Assembly: GCA_947034895.1 (NCBI GenBank)
Contig: OX344762.1
Span: forward strand, 44,000,760-44,064,759
Reading direction: 5' to 3'
Source of the DNA: Rhytidiadelphus loreus
Taxonomy: Eukaryota > Streptophyta > Bryopsida > Hypnales > Hylocomiaceae
DNA: 64,000 bases
A program made the position numbers and the translations under genes. Under the pieces are notes generated by a model, which did not search any database, had not been told where the DNA came from, and saw nothing but the letters and a program-made list of their open reading frames with translations. Shown piece by piece: positions 58,877 through 64,000 of the stretch. The first letter of the stretch is position 1; each line of letters opens with the position of its first letter.

Positions 58877-59255
58877 CATTAGAGAAATTTTGGGGTCTCT
58901 AGAGGGTTGCCTCGTAGAAACAGACCAAGCTATTTTGAGCTTGGTTTGTCACCCTGAAAAGTGCCGCACCTTTGGTGTTAGCCAAGGTAAATATCTCAAA
59001 ATCTGCTAGTTTTTGAGATTTAAAAAAAAAAAAATTGAATTTTTTAAAGAATTTATTTTAGTCTAGAATTTTATTTTATTTTATTTTGTTAGTCAATATT
59101 TTATTCATTAATTTTGATTTCTGCGTTGCTGCCATTGCAGATTCAGGCGGGCGGAAATAGGGGAAAAACAATTTTTTTTGCAAAAAGAAAACAAATTTCA
59201 GGGTCCCTTAAGAGCTGCGGAGTAGCCCTCTTGAGACCCCAGATTTTCTCTAATG
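58877..59255. mobile_element. CATTAG-ended MITE (379 bp)
   Basis: CATTAGAGAAATTTTGGGGT on the left is mirrored by ACCCCAGATTTTCTCTAATG on the right, extending through CTCTAGAGGGTTGCC against GTAGCCCTCTTGAG. It is non-coding. Flanks show no clear duplication. Confidence 0.7.
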
Positions 59256-59957
59256 GTTTTTGTCCAATGCTCAAGGGTATAATTTGATAGTGTGTTCAAA
59301 GGTTGATGATTCTTTGCAAGCTTTCTAGTTAGTCAATGACAATAAGGTTGCAACTTCCTAGTCAACCAATGACTCTATGTAGATTAAACTAAATTCACTC
59401 TCAAGGATTTAGGGATGGGTTATCCCCAATCTCCAAGGATAAATGATTTCTAAAGGTTGGTTAACAATGTTACGATGCAACAACTATGCATTCACTTTGT
59501 GTACACTTCCATTATGACAATAATAGATGAAAATTATATATTGATTGATTCCCATTCCAACTCTCACTGGATCTGGAGAACCCACACTTGGACCTCGCCT
59601 GTATTGTACGGTAGATGTACCTAAAAGTAGCAGGAATCGTTTGGTGACACCTAAAAAACAACCTAAATCCAAGCATAGTTGGATGCAAAGTAGATAGGTG
59701 GGGTTACAAGAAGTTGTCACGGTCATGAGGGCACTGTTGCGTTGGCCAATCTCCTACACAGGATACAAGCTCATGATTTGTTGCTTTTGGGTATTTCCAT
59801 GATCACTTGTATCTTAGTCTATAGTCCATAGTAGGTGCCATCTAAGTAGTTGTTTCCACAAATTCGTATTATATATTTATATTCATACAAGCTCAAAAAA
59901 ACACGAAACCAATTTTGTTGGTTTCGTAAACAATTTCCTAACAAGTGCACATCATTT
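59256..59957. other. Unassigned spacer
   Basis: No gene is supported. The minus-strand frame at 59484-59726 has no recognisable domain. Confidence 0.4.
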
Positions 59958-60219
59958 TTATTCTGTAGCTCCGCTCAAGATCTGCAGATCTTCAACAAGT
60001 GTTACTTTTAGGTGAGTCTACCTTTGTCTGGAGCTGGTCCGAGTCCAGATTGCCGTTCCATGCCTGGATCCCGGCTTCCAATCGAGGATGCCATGCCGTA
60101 ATACAAGTTTGAGATCGATTTATGACGATTCTAGCGTCATAATCCTCCACAATGCTTGCTGCCATTTCGCGGCCATTGTATGAGCCCGTCCTTTGGATAA
60201 ATGTGAAAGCTCCTTCCAT
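59958..60219 (-). CDS. Hypothetical small protein, two exons (tentative)
   Basis: A minus-strand exon 60022-60219 begins with ATG and reads as plausible protein for 66 codons, including REMAASIVEDYDARIVINRS and HPRLEAGIQAWNGN. It ends at a GT donor (AAG|GTAGAC). A good acceptor (GATCTGCAG) leads in phase to a short exon 59958-59981 that stops after seven codons. The total is 73 residues. The ATG is itself preceded by TTTAG, so this could be an internal exon of a larger or decayed gene. I recognise no family; role unknown. Confidence 0.3.
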
Positions 60220-61157
60220 CTAAATCCTGGTTATCTGTTTGCACGGAAAACAGCTTGAATCATTCTAAACTTCACTAAATAATATCGATTTCTTTGAAGC
60301 AGCAATCAATATCTCAAACACGAAGTTCTAGTGGGGCCAATCTTCAAAACAGTACTAGTTTAGATAAATATATCCTAACTTAAGAAATATGTCATTGGAA
60401 ACCCTGTTACAGTACCGTGCGCACGCAGTATATTATATAATTAGACCGACTGTCTGCATTCACAAACTATATGAAAACCCGACTCAAACAGTGATTCTTG
60501 ACACCGTGGGCATCAAATGTGACTACGTACGTCAGCTGCCAAGTGGGCGAAGAAGCTTAGTTCTGGGCAAGAGCTACCACCAGTGACTTATGTTAATTAA
60601 ATTGAGAGCTCCCTGAGTAGTAGTGACTAGTGAGTAAATTACACATCTCAGCAAAATCCGGTCAATGGATTAATAAAAACATGCCAACCCAAGCTGCTGC
60701 ACTCTCTACAGTCACTAGCTAGGTTAACCCACATCATAGTACTCCAAAATCTACAAAAAAACTGAAGATTTGAGGATGTAGAATGAGATCAAATAACTTA
60801 ATCTGCTCACACTCCAGACACGCTCCTTCAATCAAAACTGAACATTCGACTCAATTTCCTTCCTTGATGTGAACGGCACTACCTTACCCACTGCACCTCC
60901 CAGACAATTCACCTCCAAAGGTAGGTCACTGATCTCTACCAACCACGTGACTAGCTTTTGACTAAGCATTAGTCTGATACCAAATCACTGTTGTCTACAT
61001 AAACCTGGGTCAATAAGAGCTTCCCGTCGACACACGCCTGTGCTCCAAAACTCGGCCGAAGTTGTAGAGCTTCAGAGTCACAGTTTAGCTAGAAGCTGAG
61101 GCCGATTCTTTGGCAGGCAAGCTGGTCACAGACTCACACTGAGGGAGTTAATTAGCG
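60220..61157. promoter_or_regulatory. Upstream region of the peroxidase gene
   Basis: Non-coding spacer with balanced composition towards its right end, presumably the promoter and leader of the peroxidase. I cannot place specific elements with confidence. Confidence 0.4.
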
Positions 61158-63876
<2,719 letters not shown>

Positions 63877-64000
63877 TGATCACACGGACAACACGGACAG
63901 CATTCTTGAGGAGAGTTCTAGAGAACTGATGAATGTGTCTTTACTAGCTAGTACGTACAACCCCTTGCTGCAACAATCTCTTTTCAAATGGAAGAATGGC
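63877..64000 (+). other. Peroxidase 3' flank
   Basis: Probable 3' untranslated region running off the window. No clear polyadenylation signal. Confidence 0.5.

Overview
This is a nuclear plant DNA window. The plant-type telomere motif TTTAGGG occurs as short runs and teloboxes. The genes carry GT-AG introns and encode plant families: a vacuolar two-pore channel, Tic20, a germin-like protein and a class III peroxidase. AT-rich intergenic DNA, moderate introns and a divergent TPC suggest a bryophyte, perhaps a moss. The species cannot be fixed from sequence alone. All exon models below were built by hand from reading frame, splice-site dinucleotides and intron phase, without transcript data.

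Layout. 1-8.9 kb has no gene I can support and is full of nested repeats. 8.9-16.8 kb (minus) is a 13-exon TPC1-family channel, head to head with an APE2-like DNA repair nuclease (17.8-22.2 kb, plus). 23-25.4 kb is a nest of transposons. 26.6-28.2 kb (minus) is an Abraxas/Abro1-like MPN-domain protein. 29.7-30.6 kb is a CACTA-type element. 32.1-32.9 kb (plus) is an intronless Tic20-like gene. 34.2-34.9 kb (minus) is a broken gene relic. 35.5-39.3 kb holds nested inverted-repeat elements and a Stowaway-type MITE. 41.8-42.5 kb (plus) is an intronless germin-like gene, followed by a 92-bp tandem repeat and a 118-bp satellite array. 45.4-47.7 kb (minus) is LTV1, head to head with adenylate kinase 6 (48.3-49.5 kb, plus). 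49.5-61 kb is mostly empty apart from repeats and one doubtful small gene. 61.2-63.9 kb (plus) is a four-exon class III peroxidase.

Functional links. LTV1 and AK6 (yeast Fap7) both act in late 40S ribosome assembly, and they share a 609-bp divergent promoter with teloboxes. TPC and APE2 share a 1-kb divergent spacer but have no obvious common pathway.

The most notable observations are two. (1) A family of non-autonomous elements has TTAA target duplications and CCCC-starting inverted repeats; two related empty sites inside this same window show a single TTAA, a piggyBac-like signature that is unexpected in a plant. (2) The two-pore channel keeps family architecture and length but lacks two of four voltage-sensor arginines and most luminal calcium-sensor residues of AtTPC1.
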